This document shows positions 55,354 to 63,446 of a stretch of DNA of 64,000 nucleotides, piece after piece. The stretch is from Mesorhizobium sp. M3A.F.Ca.ET.080.04.2.1 (GTDB lineage: Bacteria > Pseudomonadota > Alphaproteobacteria > Rhizobiales > Rhizobiaceae). Under the pieces are notes generated by a model. It did not search any database and was not told the DNA's origin. It saw only the letters and a list, made by a program, of their open reading frames with translations. Location of the stretch: NCBI RefSeq assembly GCF_003952525.1, contig NZ_CP034451.1, forward strand, positions 2,046,001 to 2,110,000, read 5' to 3'. Both the position numbers and the translations under genes were made by a program. The number at the start of each line of letters is the position of its first letter. Within the stretch, counting starts at the first letter, position 1.

Positions 55354-56799
55354 TCAGCCGAGACCGGCCTCCTTGAGCTGGCCGTTGATGCTTTCGGCCA
55401 GCTTGTCGAGCCCTTCGTCGACCGGCACTTCCTTGGCCACCATCTTCTGCAGGGTCGCCGCCCATTCGGTGGTGAGATCGAAGAACAGCGGCTGCGCGGT
55501 GAACTTGATGCTGGCGCCTGGCGCGGAAGCGTCGAACATCTCGACATAACCAGGATAGCTCTTGTTGAGCTTCTCGCGGAACATCTCGTCCTTCCAGACC
55601 GCCTGCCGGACCGGGTTGACGAAGTCCATCTTGGTTGCGCCGAAGAGGCAGTGATCGAGACCGGAGGCCCACTGCATGAAGTACCAGGTGGCGTCCTTGT
55701 CCTTGGAGAAGTTGGACATCGACAGCGACCAGATCCAGATGTTCGGCGTCGGCGCCTTGGCGGCCGGATTGGCCTTGAAGCCGGCGAAGGCGAGCTGGCC
55801 GGCCATCTTGTTGGAGCCGCCATTCATGAAGTAGCCGAGGATGTCGGCGTCGAAGATCATCGCCGAAGCGCCGGCGCCGAGATCGGTGCCGACCTGGTAC
55901 CAGGTGTAGGTCGACCAGTCCTTCGGACCGCTCTCCTGGATCATCTGCACCCACTGCTTGTGGAAGGCCTTGGATTCGGCGGTGTTCATGGCCGCCGACA
56001 GCTTGCCGTCGGCCGAGACGTTGAGGTCCTTCTGGTCGAAATTGGCATAGGCCGACAGGAAGCCAGGATGGATGGTCGCCCAGGAACGCGAGCCGCGCAC
56101 GCCGATGCCGTAGACGCCGCCACCGACATCCTTCGTGAGCTTGGCAGCCGCGGCGACCAGTTCGTCCATGTTGCCGGGAACCTTGACACCGGCCTTGTCG
56201 AACATCGCCTTGTTGTAGGTGATGTTGTTCTGCTCGAAGCCCCACGGAATGCACCACTGCTTGGCGTCTTCCGAACCGAGCGCACCGCCGGGCTTGCCGT
56301 TCCAGGCGCAGGAGTTCCTGACGCCGGGCAGGAAGTCATCCCAGGCATATTTCGGATTGGTCTTGGCCGGATCCTTGATCCATTCGTTGAGGTCGGTGAT
56401 CCAGCCGGCCGGGCCGTAGGTCCAGGTCATGTAAGCGCCGGTCATGAAGGCGTCGTACTCCGGCGAGCTTGCCGAGAGCGCCGCCGTCACCTTGTCGAAA
56501 TAGACGTCTTCCGGGAACACGTCGTAGGTGACGTTCATGCCGGTCAGCTGCTTGAAATTGTCGAGGTCGGCAATCATCGCATCGGCATAGGGATGCTTGT
56601 TGAGCAGGAGCTTGATCGTCTTGCCCTTGTGCGCCTGCCAGTCGAAATCGGCGGCGAGCGCGCGCGTTTGTCCAAGATTGAGCAGGACGCCGGCAGTGCC
56701 GGCGGCAAGGCCCATGGCGCCCAGCCCCTTGATCAGCCCTCGGCGGTCGACTTGTTCGCGCAGGAACGCATCGATCAGGTCTTTCTCTTTCTCATGCAT
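55354..56799 (-). CDS. Periplasmic binding protein of the polyol importer (family 1)
   Basis: Extracellular solute-binding protein of 481 residues. The ATG at 56799 has AGAGGAC upstream. The N-terminus carries a twin-arginine-like leader (DRRGLIKGLGAMGLAAGTAG, cleavage near ALA/AD), so Tat export is possible. The mature part has AALSASSPEYDAFMTGAYMTW and AASAMIFDADILGYFMNGGS, as in UgpB/MalE-type proteins. A 157-base gap follows before the permease gene, a usual place for an mRNA end that lets the binding protein be made in excess. Ligand unknown; a C4-C5 polyol or glycerol is inferred from the operon. Confidence 0.88.
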   Translation of the reverse strand: MHEKEKDLIDAFLREQVDRRGLIKGLGAMGLAAGTAGVLLNLGQTRALAADFDWQAHKGKTIKLLLNKHPYADAMIADLDNFKQLTGMNVTYDVFPEDVYFDKVTAALSASSPEYDAFMTGAYMTWTYGPAGWITDLNEWIKDPAKTNPKYAWDDFLPGVRNSCAWNGKPGGALGSEDAKQWCIPWGFEQNNITYNKAMFDKAGVKVPGNMDELVAAAAKLTKDVGGGVYGIGVRGSRSWATIHPGFLSAYANFDQKDLNVSADGKLSAAMNTAESKAFHKQWVQMIQESGPKDWSTYTWYQVGTDLGAGASAMIFDADILGYFMNGGSNKMAGQLAFAGFKANPAAKAPTPNIWIWSLSMSNFSKDKDATWYFMQWASGLDHCLFGATKMDFVNPVRQAVWKDEMFREKLNKSYPGYVEMFDASAPGASIKFTAQPLFFDLTTEWAATLQKMVAKEVPVDEGLDKLAESINGQLKEAGLG

Positions 56800-56844
56800 G
56801 TCCTCTTCTCCTCCAAAGGGTAGTTTCAACCAAAGCGGTGCCGG

Positions 56845-57819
56845 CTACCCGACCGGCGTCTGTTCCACGAGCGACCGCGCCGTCCGCTCGTCGGTTATCA
56901 AGCCCTTGAGAAAGCGCCCCTCCAGCACTGACTTGATGGCGCGAACCTTGATCTTGCCGCCGGCGACGGCGACGATCCTGCGGTTGGCGATGTCCTCGCG
57001 CGCCAACGCCAGCGCGCGGCTGGAAACCGTGGTCGCCACCGGCCTTCCCGCCTCGTCGAAGAAGTGGCCGAGCAGTTCGCCGACCGCGCCGTTGCGCCGG
57101 GTCTCCTCCATCTCGGCCTTGCCGATCATGCCGGTGGCAACGAGCGAGGCCTCCTGCTCGGCAGTGCCGATGCCGGCAAGCAGAAGGTCGGCTGACCTTG
57201 CCAGATCGAAGACCTCGCTGATGCCCTTTTGACCGAGCAGCACGGCACGATCCTCGACGGTGTTGGCGAACATCGGCACCGGCATGACATAGGCCTCGGC
57301 GCCGGTGCGTTCAGCCAGCCGATGAATGACGTCGTGCGGGTTGGCGGAGAATTTGCGCGTCAAGCCGCCGAGCAGCGAGACGAAGCGGATCTGGTCCGCG
57401 GATGTACGGGGCAGGTACTCGACGCAAGCCGCGAGTGTGCGACCATGGCCGACGCCGATCAGCGTGTCCTCGCCGCGCTCGACTTCGCGCTTGAGGAATT
57501 GCGCGCCGGCGATGCCGAGCGCCTTGAGCGGCAGGTCCTCGGTGTCGAAATCCGGCACAACCTCGCAGTAGTCGAGACCATAGCGGTGAGAAAGCTCGTC
57601 CTCGAGCGCGACGCATTCCGACACCTCGCCGTCGATATAGACCTTCACCAAGCCTTCCTGGTTGGCCTTGGTGATGAGGCGATGCGCCTTGAGGCTGGTG
57701 AGGCCGAGCCGCTTGGCGACCTCCGACTGGGTCAGGCCGCCGGCGTAGTGAAGCCAGGCGGCGCGGGCGGCCATGCTGGTCTCGTCGTCGCGCAGGAGGC
57801 CGTTGCCGAACCCAACCAT
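56845..57819 (-). CDS. SorC/DeoR-family sugar-responsive regulator (EryD-like)
   Basis: Transcription regulator of 324 residues. An N-terminal helix-turn-helix (HYAGGLTQSEVAKRLGLTSLKAHRL, about 20-45) precedes a SorC-type sugar-phosphate-binding domain (GVGHGRTLAA, VSLLGGLTRKF, LLLAGIGTAE, VAGGKIKVRAI). The ATG at 57819 with AGGGCGGA upstream is preferred over the GTG at 57864. It is the first gene of the polyol operon and probably represses it until a phosphorylated intermediate binds, as EryD does. The palindrome just upstream is its likely site. Confidence 0.87.
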   Translation of the reverse strand: MVGFGNGLLRDDETSMAARAAWLHYAGGLTQSEVAKRLGLTSLKAHRLITKANQEGLVKVYIDGEVSECVALEDELSHRYGLDYCEVVPDFDTEDLPLKALGIAGAQFLKREVERGEDTLIGVGHGRTLAACVEYLPRTSADQIRFVSLLGGLTRKFSANPHDVIHRLAERTGAEAYVMPVPMFANTVEDRAVLLGQKGISEVFDLARSADLLLAGIGTAEQEASLVATGMIGKAEMEETRRNGAVGELLGHFFDEAGRPVATTVSSRALALAREDIANRRIVAVAGGKIKVRAIKSVLEGRFLKGLITDERTARSLVEQTPVG

Positions 57820-57830
57820 TTCCGCCCTTT

Positions 57831-57863
57831 TGATATTTTTATCAGTTGCTGCAAAATTTTTCA
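57831..57863. promoter_or_regulatory. Operator-like palindromes before the SorC-type regulator gene
   Basis: A perfect palindrome TGATA-TTTT-TATCA at 57831-57844 lies 11 bases before the regulator ATG, and a near-palindrome TGCAAAATTTTTCA follows at 57850-57863. The AT-rich patch stands out from its GC-rich surroundings. Autoregulatory binding by the SorC/EryD-like protein is the obvious guess. Confidence 0.45.
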
Positions 57864-58086
57864 CACGGCGCCGCAGAAGTCAAGTGGGGCGAATGCCCTC
57901 CAGCGCAAAAGCCGTGTCAGTGCCCGGAGCGGCGTACAGCGATTCACGTGGATTTCTGATCCCAGCGGCCTGGCGGCGGGGACGTCGTCGCTACGACAGA
58001 TTGAGGACTGTGCAGATCGCGCTTAGCCGTCAGACGGCATCGTCTGCGCCCGCATGGAACTCCTCGCTATCGGAAGTGGCGTTAAG

Positions 58087-58302
58087 TCACAGGCAGTGGC
58101 ACGTCCTCACCAGGAAGAACACTCCCACGCCGTAGGGGAGCAGCAAAAAGCCAATGGCAATCCAATAGCCAGGCTGCGCCATCGCTGCGAAATCTGAACG
58201 AAGCTGCTCCATTTGCGTGCGAACGCGGGACCACAGCGCTTGTTCCCCGGAACGTGGCAGCGCGTTGCCGTCAGCTTCACTTGGAGGCTGCCTCCGCCTC
58301 AA
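58087..58302 (-). CDS. Small membrane protein, hypothetical
   Basis: Up to 71 residues with one strong hydrophobic segment (WIAIGFLLLPYGVGVFFLV) near the C-terminus after a charged stretch. It begins at TTG and overlaps the end of the low-affinity iron permease-like gene by 26 bases; an inner ATG (MEQLRSDFAAM) is another possible start. Not recognised and may not be real. Confidence 0.35.
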   Translation of the reverse strand: MRRRQPPSEADGNALPRSGEQALWSRVRTQMEQLRSDFAAMAQPGYWIAIGFLLLPYGVGVFFLVRTCHCL

Positions 58303-58606
58303 GCTGCGCCAGTTTCGACTTTATCTCTTCCGGGTCGGCGTGCTCCAGACCGACCAATTCGTTCTCTGTTTCATTCAATCGCAGGACGATCTCGTCGAGC
58401 TTGGCGTGGATCGCAGCCGTGTCGCGATAGTTTTGGATGAGGACGACGCCCGTGATGATGATGGCGGCCACCGACAATGCATAGGTGACGACGTTGGTCA
58501 GGCCAAGAGGCACCAGCAGCGTGCACGCGGCCATCGCGGCGACGATGAGATAGAAGCCCGGCGGTCGGGACAGGAAATCGGCCAAGAGGAATAGAAGGCG
58601 GTTCAT
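58277..58606 (-). CDS. Low-affinity iron permease family-like membrane protein
   Basis: Protein of 109 residues with two to three membrane segments (FYLIVAAMAACTLLVPLGL; VVTYALSVAAIIITGVVLI) followed by IQNYRDTAAIHAKLDEIVLRL and an acidic coiled end. The IQN-x-RDTAA-x2-KLDE stretch is the hallmark of the PF04120 family, called low-affinity iron permease although transport is poorly proven. The start ATG at 58606 begins right at the family N-terminus. Confidence 0.7.
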   Translation of the reverse strand: MNRLLFLLADFLSRPPGFYLIVAAMAACTLLVPLGLTNVVTYALSVAAIIITGVVLIQNYRDTAAIHAKLDEIVLRLNETENELVGLEHADPEEIKSKLAQLEAEAASK

Positions 58607-58800
58607 GGTCCCGTCGATCCTGGTTTGCTCAAGGGGTAGCGCGCCGAACCCGAGGGCGGTCAATCACAAATGATGGGCGCCCGGCTGTGAAATGCCTCCC
58701 GGCGTGCGGCGAACTCACCAACACGGCCAGCGGATTTCAGGCTTTGAAACCTTGGCCTGTCCAGCGCGTTCTGTGCTTCACAAGCCAGCCAGGAGACAAG

Positions 58801-59046
58801 ATGACCAAGCCGATAGCGAACTGGAACGACGCCTATGACCCACAAGCCTTCGCGGAAAGGCATGGGCTGACGCTGGACCAGGCCAGAATAATCATCAGTT
58901 CCAACGGACCTTCAAGACATGCCTGCGACGTAGGCGCTCTCGCTTTCCTGAGAGCGCTGGAGATCAAGAAGCGCAGGGAAGCTGCCAAGGCAGCATTATT
59001 GGCGGCATATCGCAGAACACGAGCGTCGGCGCGAGAACCCGGCTGA
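58801..59046 (+). CDS. Small hypothetical protein
   Basis: Protein of 81 residues with a strong AGGAGA site 5 bases before the ATG. It contains a helix-turn-helix-like stretch (AFAERHGLTLDQARIIISSNG) and a basic, Arg-rich end, so nucleic-acid binding is possible. Not recognised. Confidence 0.6.
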   Translation: MTKPIANWNDAYDPQAFAERHGLTLDQARIIISSNGPSRHACDVGALAFLRALEIKKRREAAKAALLAAYRRTRASAREPG

Positions 59047-59406
59047 CGGGTCGCTTGGCGCCAAATCCTGGCGCACTACTCGTCTCCAGAGCGAACCTTG
59101 CCCGCCCATCGAAGGAGCGAAGCCCGCCCGTGGATCGGGCAGGCTTCGGTCACAACGGAGGAGCAGAACCGCGACGAGAGCAAAGTCTGACAGAAGCTAG
59201 GCACACTGGCTCTGCGGTGAGGTTCGCAGCCCAAGGGGCAGGATCCAGCCCAATATTCCACGCGTAACCAGGAACAAAGCCGCGGCAGGCCAGTTCGGAG
59301 GCGCGCAGCAAGAGCGAGATCAGCCTGCAGCGATGGTGGACGTGGCGTCGCCATCAGGCGTCGGTCGCTTCGCCTGTGCCGAAGTCAACAAAATGCTTTG
59401 AGGCCC
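59047..59406. other. Intergenic region, 360 bases
   Basis: Upstream of the PQQ respiratory operon and so likely to contain its promoter. No credible gene, hairpin or operator was identified; the open frame on the minus strand here has no ribosome site. Confidence 0.4.
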
Positions 59407-60189
59407 ATGGATCGCCGTCGGTTTCTTTCACTAGCTGTCAGCCTCGTGGGTTTGGCGATCGGTTTGCTGCAGCACGATACGGCCTGGGCGCAAGCGCCCT
59501 GCCCGGCCGATCACGACAAGTTGCTCTCCGCGCTGAAGGCCAGCGTCAAGGCGAGCGGAGGGCCGGCCAATGGCGGCTTCGAAACAAACGAATGGGCTGC
59601 GATCGTGGCTCGCGACGGCACGGTCTGCGCGGTCGCCTTCAGCGGTCCCAGCATCGATGCGCAGTGGCCCGGCAGCCGGCTGATCGCCGCCGAAAAGGCC
59701 AACACGGCCAACGGCTTGAGCCTGGCTCAGATGGCTCTGTCGACGGCCAATCTCTATGCTGGCGTCCAGCCGGGCGGCCCGCTCTTCGGCCTGCAGGCAA
59801 CCAATCCGGTCAACCTGGCGGCGGCCTTTGCCGGCGAGGCCAGGACGTTCGGCAGCGTCAACGATCCGCTGATCGGCAAGCCGATCGGTGGCGTGGTGGT
59901 GTTTGGCGGCGGCCTCGCCCTCTATGACGGCAAGACGATCGTCGGCGGTCTTGGCATCAGCGGTGATTCCTCCTGCGCCGATCACAATGTCGCCTGGCGC
60001 GTTCGGGCGGCGCTCGGCCTCGACAAGGTTCCGGCCGGCGTCAATCCCAATCGCAAGGACGCCATCGTCTACGACCTCGATGCCGGCGGCAAAAGCGCAT
60101 CCGGCTGGGGCCATCCGCTGTGCGCGGGCAAGGAGGCCGATATCGCCGCGGAACTGGGGGCTGGAGTCGGGGGCTCCGTTGCCAAATGA
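59407..60189 (+). CDS. Exported GlcG/HbpS-family (DUF336) protein
   Basis: Periplasmic protein of 260 residues. The N-terminus MDRRRFLSLAVSLVGLAIG is a twin-arginine-type leader (cleavage near AWA/QA). The rest is a haem-degrading-domain fold (GlcG/HbpS, PF03928): GVVVFGGGLALYDGKTIVGGLGISGDSSCADHNVAWR. Relatives bind haem or cobalamin or are found next to alcohol dehydrogenases. Its stop overlaps the dehydrogenase start (ATGA), so the two are made together. Confidence 0.8.
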   Translation: MDRRRFLSLAVSLVGLAIGLLQHDTAWAQAPCPADHDKLLSALKASVKASGGPANGGFETNEWAAIVARDGTVCAVAFSGPSIDAQWPGSRLIAAEKANTANGLSLAQMALSTANLYAGVQPGGPLFGLQATNPVNLAAAFAGEARTFGSVNDPLIGKPIGGVVVFGGGLALYDGKTIVGGLGISGDSSCADHNVAWRVRAALGLDKVPAGVNPNRKDAIVYDLDAGGKSASGWGHPLCAGKEADIAAELGAGVGGSVAK

Positions 60190-62069
60190 AGAGCATGCCG
60201 CAATGGACAGAGAAGTGCCTTGGCGAGCGGCGAGCTGGCGACGCTGCGACAGCGCGCAGCCTTCCTGGATCGAGGATCCTTGCTGTCGTCGTGCTGGCCT
60301 GCTGCCCGTTCCTGACCGCCGCATCGCAGCAGCCCGCCGCGATACCGGCGATAGCGCCGCCGGCATCGGCCGCGCCGCCCGATGACGGGCAATGGACGAT
60401 GCCGGCCAAGAACTATGCCTCGACCCGCTACAGCGAGCTTTCGGAAATCAACGAAAGCAACGTCAAGAACCTGCAGGTCGCCTTCACCTTTTCGACCGGC
60501 GTGAACAAGGGCCAGGAAGCGGCGCCACTGGTCATCGCCAACACGATGTACATCGTGACGCCGTTTCCCAACTTCGTTTACGCGCTCGACCTTTCCAAGC
60601 CCGGCGCGCCGATAAAATGGAAGTACGAGCCCAACCCCGAACCTGCGGCGCAAGGCGTTGCCTGCTGCGACGTTGTCAACCGGGGCGCGGCCTTTTCCGA
60701 CGGACGCATATTCTTCAATACGCTGGACGGCCACACGATCGCCCTCGACGCCAACACCGGCAAACCGATCTGGAACACGCATATCGGCAACATCAACATG
60801 GGCGAGACCATCACCATGGCGCCTCTGGTGGTGAAGGGCAAAGTGCTGGTCGGCAACTCGGGTGGCGAGATGGGCGTGCGCGGCTGGGTCAAGGCGCTCG
60901 ATGCCGGCGACGGTCATGTCGTCTGGACGGCCTTCGGCACCGGCCCAGACAAGGATGTGCTGATCGGGCCCGATTTCAAGCCGCATTACGACGTGGACAA
61001 AGGCAAGGACCTAGGCGTCACCACATGGCCGCCGGAGGCGTGGAAGATCGGCGGCGGCAATATGTGGGGCTGGATCTCCTACGACCCCGACCTCGACCTG
61101 ATCTTCCACGGCACCGGCAATCCCGGGCCATGGAATCCGGACCTGCGGCCGGGCGACAACAAGTGGACGGCAGGAATATTCGCGCGCGATCCCGACACCG
61201 GTGCGGCGAAATGGTTCTATCAGTGGACCCCGCACGACCTTCACGATTACGACGGCATCAACGAACAGATCCTGCTCGACATGAATTGGCAGGGCAAGCC
61301 GCGCAAGGTGCTGGTCCGGCCCGAGCGCAACGGCTACCTCTATGTTCTGGATCGGGCCACCGGTGAGGTCCTCTCGGCGACGCCTTATGGGCCGGTCAAT
61401 TCCAGCAAGGGCGTCGATCTCAAGTCCGGCCGCCTGATCGAAAACCCCGACAAGAAGACGGGCACCGGCAAGGTTGTGCGCAACATCTGCCCGACCGCCT
61501 CCGGCGCGAAGGACTGGCAGCCTTCGGCATTCTCGCCGAAGACCGGCCTCATCTACATCCCGCACAACAATTTGTGCATGGACGAAGAGGGCGTCGAGGT
61601 GAACTACATCGCCGGCACGCCCTATGTCGGCATGAACGTGCGCATGATCCCGGGGCCCGGCGGCAATCGCGGCGCCTTCACCGCCTGGGACATAGCCACT
61701 GCGAAGCCGGCCTGGAGCCTGAAGGAGAATTTCCCGGTATGGAGCGGTGCCGTCGCCACGGCCGGCAACGTCGTCTTCTACGGAACCATGGAAGGCTGGT
61801 TCAAGGCGGTCAACGCCGAGACCGGCGATCTGCTTTGGCAGTTCAAGACCTCGTCCGGCATCATCGGCCAGCCCATCACCTATCGCGGTCCCGACGGGCA
61901 TCAGTATGTCGCGATCCTGTCGGGCGTCGGCGGCTGGGCCGGCGCCATCGTCTCGGGCGACCTCGACCCGCGCGACGCAACGGCTGCGCTGGGTTTCGTC
62001 AACGTGATGAAGGACCTGAAAAATGTGACCACGCCGGGAGGCACGCTCTATGTGTTCCGGCTGCCCTGA
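60186..62069 (+). CDS. PQQ-dependent alcohol dehydrogenase, XoxF/lanthanide-type
   Basis: Periplasmic quinoprotein of 627 residues; a hydrophobic leader (ILAVVVLACCPFLTAAS) follows a charged N-terminus. Propeller signatures include the vicinal Cys160-Cys161 over PQQ, metal ligand candidates Glu228 (GGEMGVRG), Asn312 (GTGNPGPW) and catalytic Asp354, plus Asp356 (HDYDG). The extra Asp two residues after the catalytic one is the established mark of lanthanide-using enzymes; calcium enzymes have Ala or Ser/Thr there. No cytochrome domain is fused; a separate cytochrome c gene lies downstream. Substrate could be methanol, ethanol or another alcohol. Confidence 0.88.
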   Translation: MKSMPQWTEKCLGERRAGDAATARSLPGSRILAVVVLACCPFLTAASQQPAAIPAIAPPASAAPPDDGQWTMPAKNYASTRYSELSEINESNVKNLQVAFTFSTGVNKGQEAAPLVIANTMYIVTPFPNFVYALDLSKPGAPIKWKYEPNPEPAAQGVACCDVVNRGAAFSDGRIFFNTLDGHTIALDANTGKPIWNTHIGNINMGETITMAPLVVKGKVLVGNSGGEMGVRGWVKALDAGDGHVVWTAFGTGPDKDVLIGPDFKPHYDVDKGKDLGVTTWPPEAWKIGGGNMWGWISYDPDLDLIFHGTGNPGPWNPDLRPGDNKWTAGIFARDPDTGAAKWFYQWTPHDLHDYDGINEQILLDMNWQGKPRKVLVRPERNGYLYVLDRATGEVLSATPYGPVNSSKGVDLKSGRLIENPDKKTGTGKVVRNICPTASGAKDWQPSAFSPKTGLIYIPHNNLCMDEEGVEVNYIAGTPYVGMNVRMIPGPGGNRGAFTAWDIATAKPAWSLKENFPVWSGAVATAGNVVFYGTMEGWFKAVNAETGDLLWQFKTSSGIIGQPITYRGPDGHQYVAILSGVGGWAGAIVSGDLDPRDATAALGFVNVMKDLKNVTTPGGTLYVFRLP

Positions 62070-62916
62070 TGCGTTCGGCCTGAGCTTGCGCCGGCGAAAG
62101 GCGTTCCAGCGCCTCATGGCCTGGGTCGCGGCGCTTGCCCTGCTGCTTGCGGCGGCTGCTGCCGAAGCGCGCGAGCTCAGGGTCTGCGCCGATCCAAACA
62201 ACATGCCCTTTTCCAACACGGCCGGCCAGGGCTTCGAGAACAAGATTGCGAGTATCGTCGCCGCCGAACTCGGCGCCAGCCTGACCTACACATGGTGGGC
62301 ACAGCGACGCGGTTTCGTCCGCAACACGCTGAAGGCCGGGCTCTGCGATCTCGTGCTTGGCACGCCGGCCAATGTTGAAATGCTGCGCACCACCACGCCC
62401 TACTACCGCTCCTCCTACGTCTTCGTGACAAGACAGGACGGCCCGGATATCTCGTCATTCAACGACCCGCGCCTGCGTGACATTCGCATCGGCGTTCAGC
62501 TCATCGGCGACGACGGCGCCAACTCGCCGCCGGTCCAGGCGCTCGGCCGCCGCGGCATCGTCGGCCGTCTGGTCGGCTATCCCGTCTATGGCGACTATTC
62601 CGCCCCCAATCCTCCGGCGCGGATCGTCGAGGCGGTGGCCGGCGGCGAGATCGATCTCGCGGTCGTGTGGGGACCGCTCGCCGGTTATTTCGCCGCGAAA
62701 CAGAAGGTGCCGCTCAGGATCAGGCCGGTCGCGCCCCGCATCGACGGACCTCTGCTGCCGATGGTCTATGACATCTCCATGGGCGTCCGGCGCGAAGACG
62801 ACCGTCTGCGCGGCGAGGTCGATGCCGCGCTATCCAAGCACAAGACGGAGATCGACGCGGTGCTGGCGCAGTATGGCGTTCCCCGCCTCGATGCCGCCGG
62901 GAGCCCGGTGCGATGA
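62050..62916 (+). CDS. Quinoprotein-associated periplasmic binding protein (XoxJ/MoxJ-like)
   Basis: Periplasmic type II binding-protein fold of about 288 residues. After a signal peptide (AWVAALALLLAAAAAEA) it reads LRVCADPNNMPFSN, YTWWAQRRGFVRNTLKAGLCDLVLG and PVYGDYS, the pattern of TIGR03871 proteins found beside methanol and ethanol dehydrogenases. XoxJ is thought to help activate or load the dehydrogenase. The ATG at 62050 overlaps the dehydrogenase gene by 20 bases; the inner ATG at 62116 is possible. Confidence 0.85.
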   Translation: MCSGCPDAFGLSLRRRKAFQRLMAWVAALALLLAAAAAEARELRVCADPNNMPFSNTAGQGFENKIASIVAAELGASLTYTWWAQRRGFVRNTLKAGLCDLVLGTPANVEMLRTTTPYYRSSYVFVTRQDGPDISSFNDPRLRDIRIGVQLIGDDGANSPPVQALGRRGIVGRLVGYPVYGDYSAPNPPARIVEAVAGGEIDLAVVWGPLAGYFAAKQKVPLRIRPVAPRIDGPLLPMVYDISMGVRREDDRLRGEVDAALSKHKTEIDAVLAQYGVPRLDAAGSPVR

Positions 62917-63446
62917 AGCCCGGCCTCGCCATGCTGCTGTGCGCGTCTCTGGTGCTCGCCGCTTGCCAGCGCGAGGAGCGGGACACCCGACCGCAATCCT
63001 CGCTCGGGTCCGGCGAGCAGCCGACGCCGGTGACGACGCTGGAACCGGGCGGCGGACGGCCCTCGCCCAGCGACAACAAGGCCGCCGGTTTCGAGGCGAA
63101 CGCCTTTCACCTCAGCGAAGGCAAGCGGCTGTTCGGTTGGTTCAACTGTTCGGGATGCCACTCCAATGGCGGCGGCGGCATGGGACCGGCGCTGATGGAC
63201 GAAAAGTGGGTCTATGGCAGCTCGATGGAAAGCATCCACGCCACCATCCGCGACGGACGGCCGAACGGCATGCCGGCTTTCCGCGACAAGATCCCCGACG
63301 ACCAGATCTGGGAGCTTGCCGCCTTCGTGCGTTCGCTGAGCGGCAAGGCGCCCTCTTCAGCCGCGCCGTCGCGCAATGACGACATGATGGTGCATCCGTC
63401 GGAAAACCGCCTGCCGGATGCCGCAACATTGGGGAAATCGCCGTGA
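62913..63446 (+). CDS. Lipoprotein c-type cytochrome (XoxG-like role)
   Basis: Protein of 177 residues with a lipobox (LVLAAC, Cys at about 17) and one class I cytochrome c domain: CSGCH near residue 74, then GMGPALMD and a distal GMPAF giving the Met ligand. It probably takes electrons from the XoxF-type dehydrogenase and hands them to the oxidase encoded next. The start overlaps the XoxJ-like stop (ATGA) and its stop overlaps the GTG of the oxidase gene. Confidence 0.85.
   Translation: MKPGLAMLLCASLVLAACQREERDTRPQSSLGSGEQPTPVTTLEPGGGRPSPSDNKAAGFEANAFHLSEGKRLFGWFNCSGCHSNGGGGMGPALMDEKWVYGSSMESIHATIRDGRPNGMPAFRDKIPDDQIWELAAFVRSLSGKAPSSAAPSRNDDMMVHPSENRLPDAATLGKSP

Noticed and set aside
55144..56823. 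559-codon plus-strand frame
   Set aside because: Antisense to the binding-protein gene, which has clear family motifs and a strong ribosome site.
59076..59354. 92-codon minus-strand frame
   Set aside because: No ribosome site and odd composition; treated as non-coding.
61011..62243. 410-codon minus-strand frame
   Set aside because: Antisense to the XoxF-type dehydrogenase gene.
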